In this document: piece by piece, positions 7,788-17,617 of the stretch
How the letters are laid out: each line of letters begins with the position of its first letter
Numbering within the stretch: the stretch's first letter is position 1
Assembly: GCA_016712225.1 (NCBI GenBank)
Contig: JADJRL010000003.1
Coordinates: 2,431,501 to 2,495,500 of the forward strand
Length of the DNA: 64,000 nt
From: Candidatus Defluviibacterium haderslevense
GTDB taxonomy: Bacteria; Bacteroidota; Bacteroidia; Chitinophagales; Saprospiraceae
Direction: 5' to 3'
The notes under the pieces: generated by a model
What the model was told of the DNA's origin: nothing
Seen by the model: only the letters and a program-made list of their open reading frames with translations
The model's database searches: none
Position numbers and translations under genes: made by a program

Positions 7788-9755
7788 ATGAAAAAAGGAG
7801 TCGCATGCCTGTTATTGGCATTCTTTAGTAATTTTAGCTATTCACAGACCTGTATCGATTCCAGGTCTGAAGATTCCACCACCCTCATAAAAATTTATCT
7901 TGATTTAGCATCCAAAGGAACCATAGACCACTGGAATTTTTCTAATCGTCTGGAACTCATAGATCCACTTAGAATCCAACTCAGTTCAGATGGTTGCCAT
8001 ATCCAATTTTTGAATCTCGCAGATACCGATATACATTTTGACCAAGACCAAATTCCTAACGACTTTTCGCGGTTTACTGAATTGGCAGATTTGAATCTCA
8101 GTCAATGCAACATTACAGGAACGATTCCTAAATCGTTGTATCAGTTAAAAAAGCTTAAGAGTCTCAATCTTTCCTATAACCAACTTACAGGAAATTTAGA
8201 TGCGGACCTTAAATACCTGAGCCAACTCGAAGTTCTGAGTTTATCTGAGAATAAATTGGAAGGTGAATTGATTCCTGAATTATTTACCCTAAAAAATCTC
8301 AAAGAAATTTCTTTGCGTCATAATCTGCTGAAAGGGATTTTGTCGGAATCCATTGGTGACTTAACCAATCTTGAAATTCTGAGATTGGGACAAAATCAAT
8401 TTTCTGGTTCATTGCCCGCATCAATCACTAAATTGAGTAATCTGACCCAATTATCGATTCAGGAAAATCATTTTGAAGGTAAGGTTCCGGAAGGATTAAA
8501 CCAGCTATCCTTACTCAATGTCATTTATCTGAATGATAATCTATTTGATGAAATTCCAAGCTTTAGTAACGTTTATTATAATTATTTGAACATATCAAAT
8601 AATCACTTGACATTCGAGGATGTCATTAAAGTAAAAGACAATAAGATCAATGCTACCGGAAAGCTAATTTATTCACCTCAACTTGATATTGTTCTGGGGT
8701 TGCACAAAGAACTCAATCCTGGAGAAAGTCATTTGATGGAAATTCCATTCGATAAAACCATATTAGGTAATAAGCATTTGTGGTTTTTAAATGATGTGAT
8801 TGTAGTTTCTAAAGAGCGTTCGAGATACATCCAATCGTTCAACAAAAAAGTCCATGGCGGAATTTATACGGTAGAAATTCGCAATGACGAAGTTCCGAAT
8901 TTATCGCTATATGTACACAGTGATACATTGACTTGTGCTCCACAATTAGCAAACTATCATTTGATCATGTGCGAGAATGAACACATTGATTTATTCGGCG
9001 TGCGATTTGATAAAAATCATCCTAAAGATAAATTGGTTTTATCTGATTATAGTGTTGGAGGCTGTGATTCCATCATTTATGTAGATATTCAATTCAATGC
9101 TACTTCTACCTCACATTTCTATGTGAGTACTTGCGATGGAACACCATACGAATGGAACAATCAATTGTATTTTAATTCGGGAGTTTTTAAACAAGTTTTT
9201 AATAATGCAATAGCATGTGATTCCACAGTGTATATGCATTTAGATATTCGCAACATGCAGGATAATGCTATCGTTAATTCCGGATCAAGTCATCAGCTGG
9301 GTTCTATAGAATTAAATGTTACTAATGGATCTCCTCCTTACACTTACAAATGGAATTATAAAGATCTAACCACCCCGAAAATAGATCAACTTTCATCGGG
9401 CACCTATGTCGTTACCGTAACGGATGATAATCACTGTCAGAAGATTTTTTCCTATTATTTAAATGTTAGCTCAGTTGGAAATGAGGCTGACCATAAAGCA
9501 TTTAAAATAGCTCCTAATCCTGTTTCTTCGCAAGGTCAATTGACCATAGAGCTTCCTAAAACATTCAATGAAATAGGACTTCAGTTGGAATTAATATCCC
9601 CTGCTTCTCATATTGTTCCTTGTCAATGGATATTCGACAACAACGAACATACCATAAGTACTACACTCAGTTGTAAGCCTGGAATATATTTCTTGAATAT
9701 TAAATCTGTTCAACAACAATTGAATATCATTCGTAAGGTTGTAGTCATCGATTAA
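7788..9755 (+). CDS. Secreted leucine-rich-repeat protein with T9SS sorting domain
   Basis: The ATG at 7788 was chosen over the upstream TTG (7749) because a clean signal peptide begins there (MKKGVACLLLAFFSNFSYS, cleavage before Gln). Residues about 70-290 hold plant-type LRRs of about 24 residues, with repeated LxxLxxLxLxxNxLxG and xIPxxL motifs. The middle part contains Cys-rich segments (DTLTCAPQL, CDSIIYVD, CDGTPYEW) typical of adhesin-like Bacteroidota proteins. A SprB-like segment (GSPPYTYKWN...LSSGTYVVTVTD) precedes a C-terminal domain starting FKIAPNPVSSQGQ and ending in a KVVVID strand, a type A T9SS signal. The product should be exported and anchored on, or released from, the cell surface. 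Ligand unknown. Its stop overlaps the convergent neighbour's stop. Confidence 0.9.
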   Translation: MKKGVACLLLAFFSNFSYSQTCIDSRSEDSTTLIKIYLDLASKGTIDHWNFSNRLELIDPLRIQLSSDGCHIQFLNLADTDIHFDQDQIPNDFSRFTELADLNLSQCNITGTIPKSLYQLKKLKSLNLSYNQLTGNLDADLKYLSQLEVLSLSENKLEGELIPELFTLKNLKEISLRHNLLKGILSESIGDLTNLEILRLGQNQFSGSLPASITKLSNLTQLSIQENHFEGKVPEGLNQLSLLNVIYLNDNLFDEIPSFSNVYYNYLNISNNHLTFEDVIKVKDNKINATGKLIYSPQLDIVLGLHKELNPGESHLMEIPFDKTILGNKHLWFLNDVIVVSKERSRYIQSFNKKVHGGIYTVEIRNDEVPNLSLYVHSDTLTCAPQLANYHLIMCENEHIDLFGVRFDKNHPKDKLVLSDYSVGGCDSIIYVDIQFNATSTSHFYVSTCDGTPYEWNNQLYFNSGVFKQVFNNAIACDSTVYMHLDIRNMQDNAIVNSGSSHQLGSIELNVTNGSPPYTYKWNYKDLTTPKIDQLSSGTYVVTVTDDNHCQKIFSYYLNVSSVGNEADHKAFKIAPNPVSSQGQLTIELPKTFNEIGLQLELISPASHIVPCQWIFDNNEHTISTTLSCKPGIYFLNIKSVQQQLNIIRKVVVID

Positions 9756-10711
9756 ATCGATCCTTGATCTTCCAGATAAATTAGTTTTATTAATATTTTT
9801 CCTAACAATTCCAGACTAAGAGGGTCTATCGCATTCATGTCGTCTTTGTGAGTATGCCAATGATTTACAAATCCGGTTTGACTCCCCGGAGGACAATTAA
9901 TAATATCGATCATCGGAATTTTTGCTATCATATTTACGAATAAATGATCGTCCACTAGTCCCTGACGTTTTTTAGCAATGAAGTTTTGTCCATATCCTTC
10001 ATCGTGTGCTAACTTCCAAATCTTATCTATGACTTTTGGCGCAAATTGAAGCGAATATTCTTCCTGATAATAGGTAGGATTCGCTGCACCAACCATATCT
10101 AGAAGGATGCCATAATCAGCTTTATAATGAGCAGAGTGCTTATTTCGTGACCAATACTGACTACCGAGACACCAGGTCTCCACTGCTCCCTGAGCATCTC
10201 CATAATCTTCACAATCGAATAATATAAAATCGACACCTAGATCTTTGAGTTCATTTTGTTGTAGGAGCCTGGATAGTTCTAGAATAATTCCAACCCCACT
10301 TGCTCCGTCATCAGCTCCTAAAACGGCTTGTCTAATGTAACTGGTATCAGGATCCTGATCACACATAGGTCTGCTATCCCAATGAGAAGCTATCATGATT
10401 CGATGTTTTGCTTCCGGATGATAACTGGCTATAATATTGGTTCCATGGAGTTTCTGTTTGTCATAGGCATTCGTTTCAAAGGTTTGTTCTATTACCACCG
10501 CTCCCTGAGACTTGAATAAATTGACCATCCATTCTTTGCAAGCCTCATGGGCTGCAGAATTGGGTATACGTGGACCGAATTGTGTTTGTTTCCTGACAAA
10601 TGAATAAGCCTTGTCTTTATCGAAATGGGGTACGTTTAATGTTTTATTATTTTTGCAGGCAGCTGCAATCAGGCTTAATATGAATAAGCATTTGAAAAGC
10701 TTTAGATTCAT
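9752..10711 (-). CDS. Glutaminyl-peptide cyclotransferase, M28-type lipoprotein
   Basis: This 319-residue protein starts with a lipoprotein signal (LSLIAAAC, lipid Cys at 19). The rest is an M28-family zinc fold. Visible residues are ASHWDSRP (about 108-115), GADDGASG (about 132-139, metal-binding Asp), FDCEDYG (about 165-171, catalytic/metal Glu), LLDMVGA, and WHTHKD near 285-290 (metal His). This set fits animal-type (type II) glutaminyl cyclases rather than aminopeptidases; HWDSRP is characteristic. The enzyme turns N-terminal Gln of exported proteins into pyroglutamate. The role fits this genome, in which several exported proteins start with Gln after signal cleavage. Located in the periplasm, membrane-attached. 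Confidence 0.88.
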   Translation of the reverse strand: MNLKLFKCLFILSLIAAACKNNKTLNVPHFDKDKAYSFVRKQTQFGPRIPNSAAHEACKEWMVNLFKSQGAVVIEQTFETNAYDKQKLHGTNIIASYHPEAKHRIMIASHWDSRPMCDQDPDTSYIRQAVLGADDGASGVGIILELSRLLQQNELKDLGVDFILFDCEDYGDAQGAVETWCLGSQYWSRNKHSAHYKADYGILLDMVGAANPTYYQEEYSLQFAPKVIDKIWKLAHDEGYGQNFIAKKRQGLVDDHLFVNMIAKIPMIDIINCPPGSQTGFVNHWHTHKDDMNAIDPLSLELLGKILIKLIYLEDQGSI

Positions 10712-10748
10712 GGCAGATGTATTAGAAAAGGAAATCGAACAAATAAAA

Positions 10749-10770
10749 AAGGCTGGAATGAACCAGCCTT
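10749..10770 (-). terminator. Terminator of tRNA-Gln
   Basis: An 8-bp perfect stem, AAGGCTGG/CCAGCCTT, with a 6-nt loop. On the minus strand it is followed by TTTTTTATTT, 5 bp past the tRNA 3' end. Confidence 0.85.
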
Positions 10771-10775
10771 CTTTG

Positions 10776-10846
10776 TTGACCCATAAGGATTCGAACCTTA
10801 AAAGGCAGAATCAAAATCTGCTGTGTTACCATTACACCATGGGTCA
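10776..10846 (-). tRNA. tRNA-Gln (UUG)
   Basis: A 71-nt cloverleaf on the minus strand. The acceptor stem is TGACCCA/TGGGTCA with the U1-A72 pair typical of tRNA-Gln. The anticodon stem GCAGA/TCTGC encloses loop TTTTGAT (anticodon TTG), and the T stem is AAGGT/TCCTT with minor mispairing. CCA is not encoded. Confidence 0.95.
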
Positions 10847-11442
10847 GTTTTTCCAAACGGAGTGCAAAATTACACCCTTTCCTATAATCTAACAAGAAAT
10901 TGTTAAAAAAATGATCGAATAAGTGCTTTTATAGCATTTTGTACCAGTAATCATGATGTCATACCACAGAAAACAGGTTTCTAATCTTAAATCAAATCAT
11001 GTTCTGGTATGATGTTAATTATAGTGGATCATCCCAATCATGGTCCGGCCCTTCATATCGAAAGGAAGTTTGTAGGCTCTGAAATCATCGTATTGACCCG
11101 TTTCTGAAATATAATAGTACACCATTCCATGTAAAAAAACACAGTGGTAAATCCCGCTAACCCACGGATTAAGCTTAGATTGTATATATTTAAAATATCC
11201 ATGAATACACTGAATTTTTAAATATCATGGTTTTCACTGAGTTTTAAGTTCCAGGGTCAATCTATCTTTGTTATATCAAAGTTGAAATCAACAAGCCAAC
11301 AATATAGCTTGGATAAAAGAATAAAATCGAGTTAACTCCCCCCACAAAAAAGGCTCTCTCCGCAAGGAAGAGTCTTTTTTTATCTATGTTTGCAGCGATT
11401 TCTCTAATAATATAGTCTTGTATATAACCTTATCCTAACAGC
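10847..11442. other. Gene-free 596-bp region
   Basis: I see no coding frame with start, length or composition of a gene. It contains an imperfect inverted repeat (TCATACCA near 10959 against TGGTATGA near 11005, with a small inner hairpin AGAAA/TTTCT) and, at the right end, a plus-strand terminator without an upstream gene (see 11349-11380). Confidence 0.6.
11349..11380 (+). terminator. Terminator-like hairpin with no gene upstream
   Basis: Stem AAAGGCTCT/AGAGTCTTT (one G-T pair), followed by a run of seven T, preceded by a C-run. Its orientation is plus, yet the nearest plus-strand gene upstream ends at 9755 and is separated by minus-strand genes. It may end a small RNA transcribed from within 10850-11345. 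Confidence 0.6.
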
Positions 11443-13038
11443 ATGTATAATTTTCGATACCTTTCAATTTGGATGTTTGTCTGTATTTCTTGTTCAATGT
11501 TCGCTAACGGCATTTACGTGTCTCCGGAAGGTAATGATACACAATTGGGCAATTCCATAGCTCATGCATTGAGGTCATTACAAAGAGCTGCCGATCTGGC
11601 CATGCCGGGTGACACAGTATATGTTTTGCCAGGTATGTATTCAAGTCCTAAAACTAAAGTTGCCTTAACCATCCAAAGATCCGGTCTTGAAAACAAATGG
11701 ATCGTATTTAAGAATTTTAGCGATGTTAAGCCTGTCCTTTATATCACCGGTGAAGCTGCTATTGAACTTAAATCAGTAGCATACATTTCCATTGAAGGTT
11801 TTGAAATTACCATGGATTCATTATTTGAAAAAAATCATAATTTTCTAAATGAATCCAATGACTTCATTAGTAATGGTAATGGAATTTTTATCAATAGGAT
11901 TACCGAAAAAAATAAAATGTGTCACCATATAAATATAAAAAATAATGTAATACACCATTGTCCCGGAAGTGGTATATTAATCAATCATTCAGATTACTTG
12001 AATATAAGTTATAATCAAATCAATCATAATGGAGAATTTAGTCAGTTTAATAACAGCGCCATTAAGATTCAATATTTGTTGCCTTTCGATGATAATAAAG
12101 GCTACCATAATATTTTAAATGCTAATATTATTTTTAATCAGCGCGTAATGGCCCGATTGGATCCCAATACAAAAAATTGTGAAGCCAATGCAGCTGCAAG
12201 TGGAATTTCGATTCGTAAAAACAGAAACAATACAACGGTTGCTGGAAATTTGGATTACCAGAATGCATGGCTTATTTCCAATAACATTATTTATAAAAAC
12301 GGAGGAGTAGGTCTAGAAATTTATGAAACCAATAATGTAGATATCATCAATAATACAACATTCAAGAACAACCGAAATGATGCTGTAAAATGTGGAGAAA
12401 TTGTTGTGCAGAGTGCCAAGAATGTTTCTGTTTATAATAATATTTTTTATGCCAATCATTTAAAGCCCGGAAGCAGATTGGACAATCCGGAAAATGTGCA
12501 GTTTAAAAATAATTTGTATTGGGATTTTAATACTTTATCACCGGGTACCGTGGATATTCAAGCTGATCCATTATTTCAAAGAGCAAATGCTTTTGAAAAT
12601 ATTATGGATTTTTCATTGCGACCAAAAAGCCCGGCCATTAATGCAGGTATCAATGAAAAACTGCCGGCCTATGATTTTTATGGTAACGTAAGAAAATTGG
12701 GTCCATCGGTAGATCTTGGCGCCATAGAATATGCAGGTCCTAAATTAAAACCAAAGAATGCGACTCCGGTAAAAGTAGATGAAAAAACCATCAAATTGTT
12801 TTGGCAATCTTCCTATTCCATTAAATCTGCACAATACATAGTTAATAACACAAGAGGAAGAATATTCTCCTGCAGAATGTATGATTGCAGAGGTAAACTG
12901 ATTAAAGAAATGATACAGCAGGAAGAAAGTATGCTGGGACTTGAATTTGATGTAAGCCCATATCCCAGCGGCATCTATTATTTTATTTCTTTTTCAGAGA
13001 AAGAACATCTATTTAGTAAGATACATGTCATGAATTAA
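11443..13038 (+). CDS. Secreted right-handed beta-helix protein, T9SS substrate
   Basis: A 531-residue protein with an N-terminal signal peptide (cleaved near FANG). It then has the DUF1565 start IYVSPEGNDTQLGNS...LRSLQRAADLAMPGDTVYVLPG. This is the hallmark of secreted polysaccharide-lyase-like parallel beta-helix proteins. Repeated Asn-rich rungs (INHSDYLNISYNQINHNG, NNVDIINNTTFKNN) fill residues 130-330. A segment AINAGI...YDFYGNVRKLGPSVDLGAIEY closes the helix. The last 80 residues form a sorting domain ending YPSGIYYFISFSEKEHLFSKIHV. It probably binds or cleaves a polysaccharide outside the cell; no catalytic triad could be assigned by eye. It stands alone between two tRNA/RNase loci. 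Confidence 0.85.
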   Translation: MYNFRYLSIWMFVCISCSMFANGIYVSPEGNDTQLGNSIAHALRSLQRAADLAMPGDTVYVLPGMYSSPKTKVALTIQRSGLENKWIVFKNFSDVKPVLYITGEAAIELKSVAYISIEGFEITMDSLFEKNHNFLNESNDFISNGNGIFINRITEKNKMCHHINIKNNVIHHCPGSGILINHSDYLNISYNQINHNGEFSQFNNSAIKIQYLLPFDDNKGYHNILNANIIFNQRVMARLDPNTKNCEANAAASGISIRKNRNNTTVAGNLDYQNAWLISNNIIYKNGGVGLEIYETNNVDIINNTTFKNNRNDAVKCGEIVVQSAKNVSVYNNIFYANHLKPGSRLDNPENVQFKNNLYWDFNTLSPGTVDIQADPLFQRANAFENIMDFSLRPKSPAINAGINEKLPAYDFYGNVRKLGPSVDLGAIEYAGPKLKPKNATPVKVDEKTIKLFWQSSYSIKSAQYIVNNTRGRIFSCRMYDCRGKLIKEMIQQEESMLGLEFDVSPYPSGIYYFISFSEKEHLFSKIHVMN

Positions 13039-13118
13039 CACGCGTTTATCATTACTTAATTTGAAAACCTTTCAATCACCATTAAATTAAATAAGTAAGT
13101 TGTAATTTATTGTACAAC

Positions 13119-15266
13119 CTACTCAATAATTTCTCCTGCAAATTCAACACCCAATTCCCGATCATCAAGATTAGCAGAAATAATTTTTACATGAATTCGT
13201 TCACCAACTTTCCATACCTTGTCAGACACCGATGATGCTGCAGATAATCTATTCCGATTAACGATAATATTATCAGGAACACTCGTAAAAGATAGTACAG
13301 CTTCACATTTTGAATCTATTAATTCTACATAGAATCCACGATCATTCATACCAGTTATACGTCCCACAAATTCTTTTCCGATTTGGTCATTCATGTACAA
13401 GACTTGAAAGTATTTGGTCGATTCACGTTCTGCCTCCATGGCTTTGCGTTCTTGTGCAGAAATATACATGCATTGAGATTCAACAGCATCTAGTCTAAAC
13501 CGTTTTTCATGGGTCAGGTTTTCAAACAATATGCGATGAACCATTAAATCAGCATATCTTCTTATGGGTGAGGTAAAATGGGTATAATATTCAAAAGCCA
13601 ATCCATAATGACCAATATTCTCAGGACTATAAGCTGCTTTTGCCATGGTGCGAATAGCGAGAGGTTGAAGTATTTTTAAATCATCATTCTCCCGAATTAA
13701 TTGTGCCAAATGATTCAGTGATTTGGAAATTAATTTGGGAGTGGTCAAATTAATTTTTACACCCATTTCTCTGACGAACAGCATGAACTCCTCAAGTTTA
13801 TCCATATCTGGTACATCATGGATCCGATACACAAATGGAACCGGTAAAGCTTTATTTTTCATCGCCATAAACTGAGCAACATATTTGTTGGCGAGCAACA
13901 TAAATTCTTCAATCAACATGTGAGCTTCTAATCGTTGTTTCAATATTAACGATTCGGGCATCCCCATTGAATTTAACTTAAATCGGACTTCTTCGGATTC
14001 AAAATCTATTGCGCCATGTTGTAGTCTTAATTTGCGTATGTGGTTTGCGATTTGATTTACCTTGATTAATTCTTGAGCAAAGTCACCTTCTTTTCGATCT
14101 AATATTTCTTGAACTTCTTCATAAGAGAATCTTCGATTAGAATGAATCATAGTTCTTCCGATCCAATGATGAACGATTTCAAATTGTTCGTCAAAAGTAA
14201 ACACAACGGAGAAGGTTAATTTATCTTCATTCGGTCTTAATGAGCACAATTCATTGGAAAGGCGTTCCGGTAGCATGGGTAATACACGATCCACCAAATA
14301 CACAGAGTTTCCTCTTTTCAAAGCTTCTTTATCCAAAGCACTATCTGGTTTTACATAATAACTGACATCAGCAATATGCACCCCAATTTCCAATTGACCC
14401 TTGTCATTGATTTGATAAGAAATGGCATCATCAAAATCTTTTGCATCAATTGGATCTATAGTAAAAGTAGTAATATCTCTAAAATCCCTACGCTGATCTA
14501 AATCTGAAACACTGTTTTGGATCGATTCACTTTCCTGAACAACAGAAGCTGGAAAAGCTAAAGAAAATCCTGCTTTAGCTATGATGGTTTCCATCTCCAT
14601 GTCAATAGTCTTATTTTTCCCAAGGTTCTTAATAACCTTGCAGGACATACGGTCATTAGGTTTTTCTTTCCACTTAGTGATTTCTATAACCAGCCGATCA
14701 TAATCTTCTAAATTCTTGATATCTTCACGATATAATGGAATTTCAATAGACTGATTACCTAAAGTAATAATCACGACAGACTCATTTTTAAAAGCTCTGT
14801 ACAGACCGACAAATTGACTCTTAGAACGCTGCAATACTTTGACAACGATGCCTTCGGGTTTACCCAAATACATTCGGGCTAATTTGACTTGCACAAAATC
14901 TCCGTCCTGAGCACTACCTAAATTCTTTTGGCTTACAAAAATATCTCTTGTTAAACCTTTGCATAGCACATATCCAAAGCCTGCTCGTGCTACATCCACA
15001 ACACCCTGATATAAATGTTCATTGGAAACAATTGATGTAGCGTCAGTACCATTGAGTATCCATTTTCCTGCTGAAAATTTACGGATTAACTTTTTCTCTT
15101 CCAGCCGTTCTAATGCTGCTTCCAGTGCACTTTGTTTCTTTAAATTTAAGCGCCTGAGTATGGCATTAATTCCAACCGCTTTACCGGAGTTTTCTTCAAA
15201 AAAACGCAGTATGAATTGGTCTTTAATCGGTTCAGATGGACTTTCGTGCTTTCTTTTCTTTTTCAT
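13119..15266 (-). CDS. rnr: Ribonuclease R
   Basis: A 715-residue RNase II-family 3'-5' exoribonuclease. Residues about 15-70 form a winged HTH, followed by cold-shock-like domains. The catalytic RNB domain begins near residue 260, with the metal-binding motif TIDPIDAKDFDDAIS. It continues through GVHIADVSYYV, LPERLSNELCSLRPNEDKLTFS and HFTSPIRRYADLMVHR. A C-terminal S1 domain follows (IGKEFVGRITGMNDRGFYVEL). Length and domain order fit RNase R rather than RNase II. It degrades structured RNA in the cytoplasm. The short Lys-rich tail of enterobacterial RNase R is absent. Confidence 0.95.
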   Translation of the reverse strand: MKKKRKHESPSEPIKDQFILRFFEENSGKAVGINAILRRLNLKKQSALEAALERLEEKKLIRKFSAGKWILNGTDATSIVSNEHLYQGVVDVARAGFGYVLCKGLTRDIFVSQKNLGSAQDGDFVQVKLARMYLGKPEGIVVKVLQRSKSQFVGLYRAFKNESVVIITLGNQSIEIPLYREDIKNLEDYDRLVIEITKWKEKPNDRMSCKVIKNLGKNKTIDMEMETIIAKAGFSLAFPASVVQESESIQNSVSDLDQRRDFRDITTFTIDPIDAKDFDDAISYQINDKGQLEIGVHIADVSYYVKPDSALDKEALKRGNSVYLVDRVLPMLPERLSNELCSLRPNEDKLTFSVVFTFDEQFEIVHHWIGRTMIHSNRRFSYEEVQEILDRKEGDFAQELIKVNQIANHIRKLRLQHGAIDFESEEVRFKLNSMGMPESLILKQRLEAHMLIEEFMLLANKYVAQFMAMKNKALPVPFVYRIHDVPDMDKLEEFMLFVREMGVKINLTTPKLISKSLNHLAQLIRENDDLKILQPLAIRTMAKAAYSPENIGHYGLAFEYYTHFTSPIRRYADLMVHRILFENLTHEKRFRLDAVESQCMYISAQERKAMEAERESTKYFQVLYMNDQIGKEFVGRITGMNDRGFYVELIDSKCEAVLSFTSVPDNIIVNRNRLSAASSVSDKVWKVGERIHVKIISANLDDRELGVEFAGEIIE

Positions 15267-15583
15267 ATTGTTATACTAACGCAGTTTTGAGTCTAAAAGT
15301 TATTTTATTATGAGACTTAGGTTTAGAATATATTAAGTCCAATTACAATTAAAACGAAAGCAAAAGGGTAGCTTGTTGGTATGCCATCAAAATTTATGAA
15401 ACAATTAAGGAAATTCGATTGATGTTGCCTTGGATAGGGCAATAATAAGATTAGTGCGAATGGATTATGAAATTAACTAAATAAAAAATTATATCGAACA
15501 AAATGTTCTTTTAATAATTTGCAATTGTGATGAATGAATAATTTCTAAGTATTTGAATATTATAAAATAGGTTCAAATACTTT
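15267..15583. other. Gene-free 317-bp gap
   Basis: An AT-rich stretch between the starts and ends of two minus-strand genes. No ORF of note, no tRNA and no clear TAnnTTTG box close to the rnr start. Confidence 0.5.
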
Positions 15584-17260
15584 TTACCCTCTCAATACAT
15601 TCTTAAATCGCGGACGATGTGGCGCTACATTTCCCAATCGTTGTTTTTTGCTTTCTTCATAATCTGCAAAATTTCCTTCATAAAATACAACATTTGCATC
15701 ATCTTCAAAAGCTAAAATGTGTGTTGCCAATCGGTCAATAAACCATCTATCATGCGATATAACCAAAACGCATCCGGCAAAATTTTCAATGGCCTCTTCT
15801 AATGCGCGAAGTGTGTTAATGTCAATATCATTGGTTGGTTCATCCAGTAATAAGACATTGCCACCTTCCTTAAGTGTCATGGCTAAATGTACTCTGTTTC
15901 GTTCACCACCAGATAGTACACCAACCTTCTTGCTTTGATCCTGGCCGGAGAAATTAAATTTACTGATATATGCTCTGGAATTAAAAGTATAGGTTCCGAC
16001 TTGTAAAAGATCATTACCACCTGATATAACTTCGAAGATTGTTTTTTCAGGTAACAAGTCTTTGTGACTTTGATCTACATAAGCTATTTTCACAGTTTCA
16101 CCTATGGTGATTTTACCACTATCCGGTTTTTCCAGACCCATGATCATTCTAAATAATGTAGATTTACCCACACCATTTGGACCAATTATACCTACGATAG
16201 CATTCTTTGGAATTTGAAGATTAAAATTTTCAAATAGTATTCTATTTCCAAATGATTTATTGACGTGCTCCATATTGATAACGACGTCACCCAGCCGATC
16301 ACCTGGTGGTATGAATAATTCCAATTTGGTTTCTTTCTCCTTGGCTTCTTCTCCCGCTAATCGATCATATGCACTCAACCGAGCTTTACTCTTGGCTTGA
16401 CGACCCTTGGGATTGGTTCTAACCCATTCCAATTCGCGATCTAGCATTTTTTTCTTTTTGCTTTCTTGCTTTTCTTCGTTGGCTAAACGATTTGATTTTT
16501 GTTCCAGCCATGATGAATAGTTGCCTTGCCAAGGTATTCCTTCACCTCGATCTAGTTCAAGTATCCACCCTGCCACATTATCCAGAAAATATCGATCATG
16601 GGTAACAGCTATTACCGTTCCGGGAAAAGATTTGAGGAATTGTTCCAACCAAAGTACAGATTCTGCATCAAGGTGGTTGGTAGGTTCATCCAATAATAAA
16701 ATATCAGGATTGCTTAATAGTAATCGGGCAAGTGCAACTCTTCTGCGTTCACCTCCTGATAAAACTTTGACTAGGGTATCACCTTCAGGACATCTGAGCG
16801 CATCCATAGCTACTTCCAATTTGTTATCTAATTCCCAGGCACCTAAATGTTCTAATTGTTCTCCAACTTCACCTTGTCGTTCGATTAATTGATTCATCTC
16901 ATCATCTGACATGGGTTCGCTAAATTTTAAATTGATGTCTTCATATTCTTTAAGAAGATCTACCAATTTCTGAACACCTTGCTGTACTATTTCTTTAACT
17001 GTTTTTGTTTCATCAAGTATAGGCTCTTGTTCCAGATAACCGATTTTGAAATTGCCATCAAATTCAATTTTTCCATTATAATTTTTATCAACTCCGGCGA
17101 TGAGTTTAAGTAAAGTAGATTTTCCGGAGCCATTTAGACCGAGGACTCCAATTTTTGCGCCGTAGAAAAAAGAGAGATAGATATCTTTAAGTATGGTTTT
17201 GGACGGGGCAATAATTTTACTCACACCAGTCATCGAAAATATAATTTTGTGGTCTGCCAT
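15584..17260 (-). CDS. ettA: Energy-dependent translational throttle protein EttA (ABC-F)
   Basis: A 558-residue ABC-F protein with two ATPase domains and no membrane segment. The first Walker A is GLNGSGKST (about 40) and its signature is LSGGERRR (about 167). The second Walker A is GPNGVGKST (about 355) with signature LSGGERNR (about 448), and both Walker B motifs read LLLDEPTN. The linker (about 240-320) is rich in Lys/Glu and carries the arm typical of EttA. The start MADHKIIFSM...VSKIIAPSKTILKDI is typical of this subfamily, as is the length. It binds the ribosomal E site and tunes translation to the ATP/ADP state. A TACATTTG box precedes the start. Confidence 0.93.
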   Translation of the reverse strand: MADHKIIFSMTGVSKIIAPSKTILKDIYLSFFYGAKIGVLGLNGSGKSTLLKLIAGVDKNYNGKIEFDGNFKIGYLEQEPILDETKTVKEIVQQGVQKLVDLLKEYEDINLKFSEPMSDDEMNQLIERQGEVGEQLEHLGAWELDNKLEVAMDALRCPEGDTLVKVLSGGERRRVALARLLLSNPDILLLDEPTNHLDAESVLWLEQFLKSFPGTVIAVTHDRYFLDNVAGWILELDRGEGIPWQGNYSSWLEQKSNRLANEEKQESKKKKMLDRELEWVRTNPKGRQAKSKARLSAYDRLAGEEAKEKETKLELFIPPGDRLGDVVINMEHVNKSFGNRILFENFNLQIPKNAIVGIIGPNGVGKSTLFRMIMGLEKPDSGKITIGETVKIAYVDQSHKDLLPEKTIFEVISGGNDLLQVGTYTFNSRAYISKFNFSGQDQSKKVGVLSGGERNRVHLAMTLKEGGNVLLLDEPTNDIDINTLRALEEAIENFAGCVLVISHDRWFIDRLATHILAFEDDANVVFYEGNFADYEESKKQRLGNVAPHRPRFKNVLRG

Positions 17261-17617
17261 ATTATTTTTTTAGATCACAAATGTAATGATAAAATTCATC
17301 ATTGGTGGTAATAATTATGATCCGTAATCAGATGTGATTTCTTGTTTAATTTGCGCTATTAATCTACCTGAACAGTAGCATTAATGCTTTACTGTCGACT
17401 TGGAATAATCCTAACATGGTTAAAATATCTCCTATCTTTATTTCAATGAGTGCACAAAAATGAATCGGTTGATATGTTGTACAAATCAATTGCACAATGC
17501 CTTTATGGAATGACATGAATATGAATAAAAGATAAATATTTTAGCTAATCCCAGTGATCATGGATATTTAAATGAGCTAAAAAAATTTCTAAAGATCCTG
17601 ATTTTTTTGAAAATAAA
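17261..17617. other. Gene-free 357-bp gap
   Basis: It separates two minus-strand genes. Apart from the -7 box for ettA at its left end I see no gene, RNA or strong hairpin. Confidence 0.5.
17278..17285 (-). promoter_or_regulatory. Promoter -7 box of ettA
   Basis: The minus strand reads TACATTTG (TAnnTTTG), 17 bp before the ATG. No clear -33 box. Confidence 0.45.

Noticed and set aside
10847..11442. 6S RNA, tmRNA or RNase P RNA in the gene-free region
   Set aside because: I looked for their conserved cores and found none; only the terminator and a weak inverted repeat are visible.
15267..15583. Insertion sequence or transposase remnants in the gene-free gaps
   Set aside because: No terminal inverted repeats or DDE/Tn3-like protein fragments were seen in any of the gaps.
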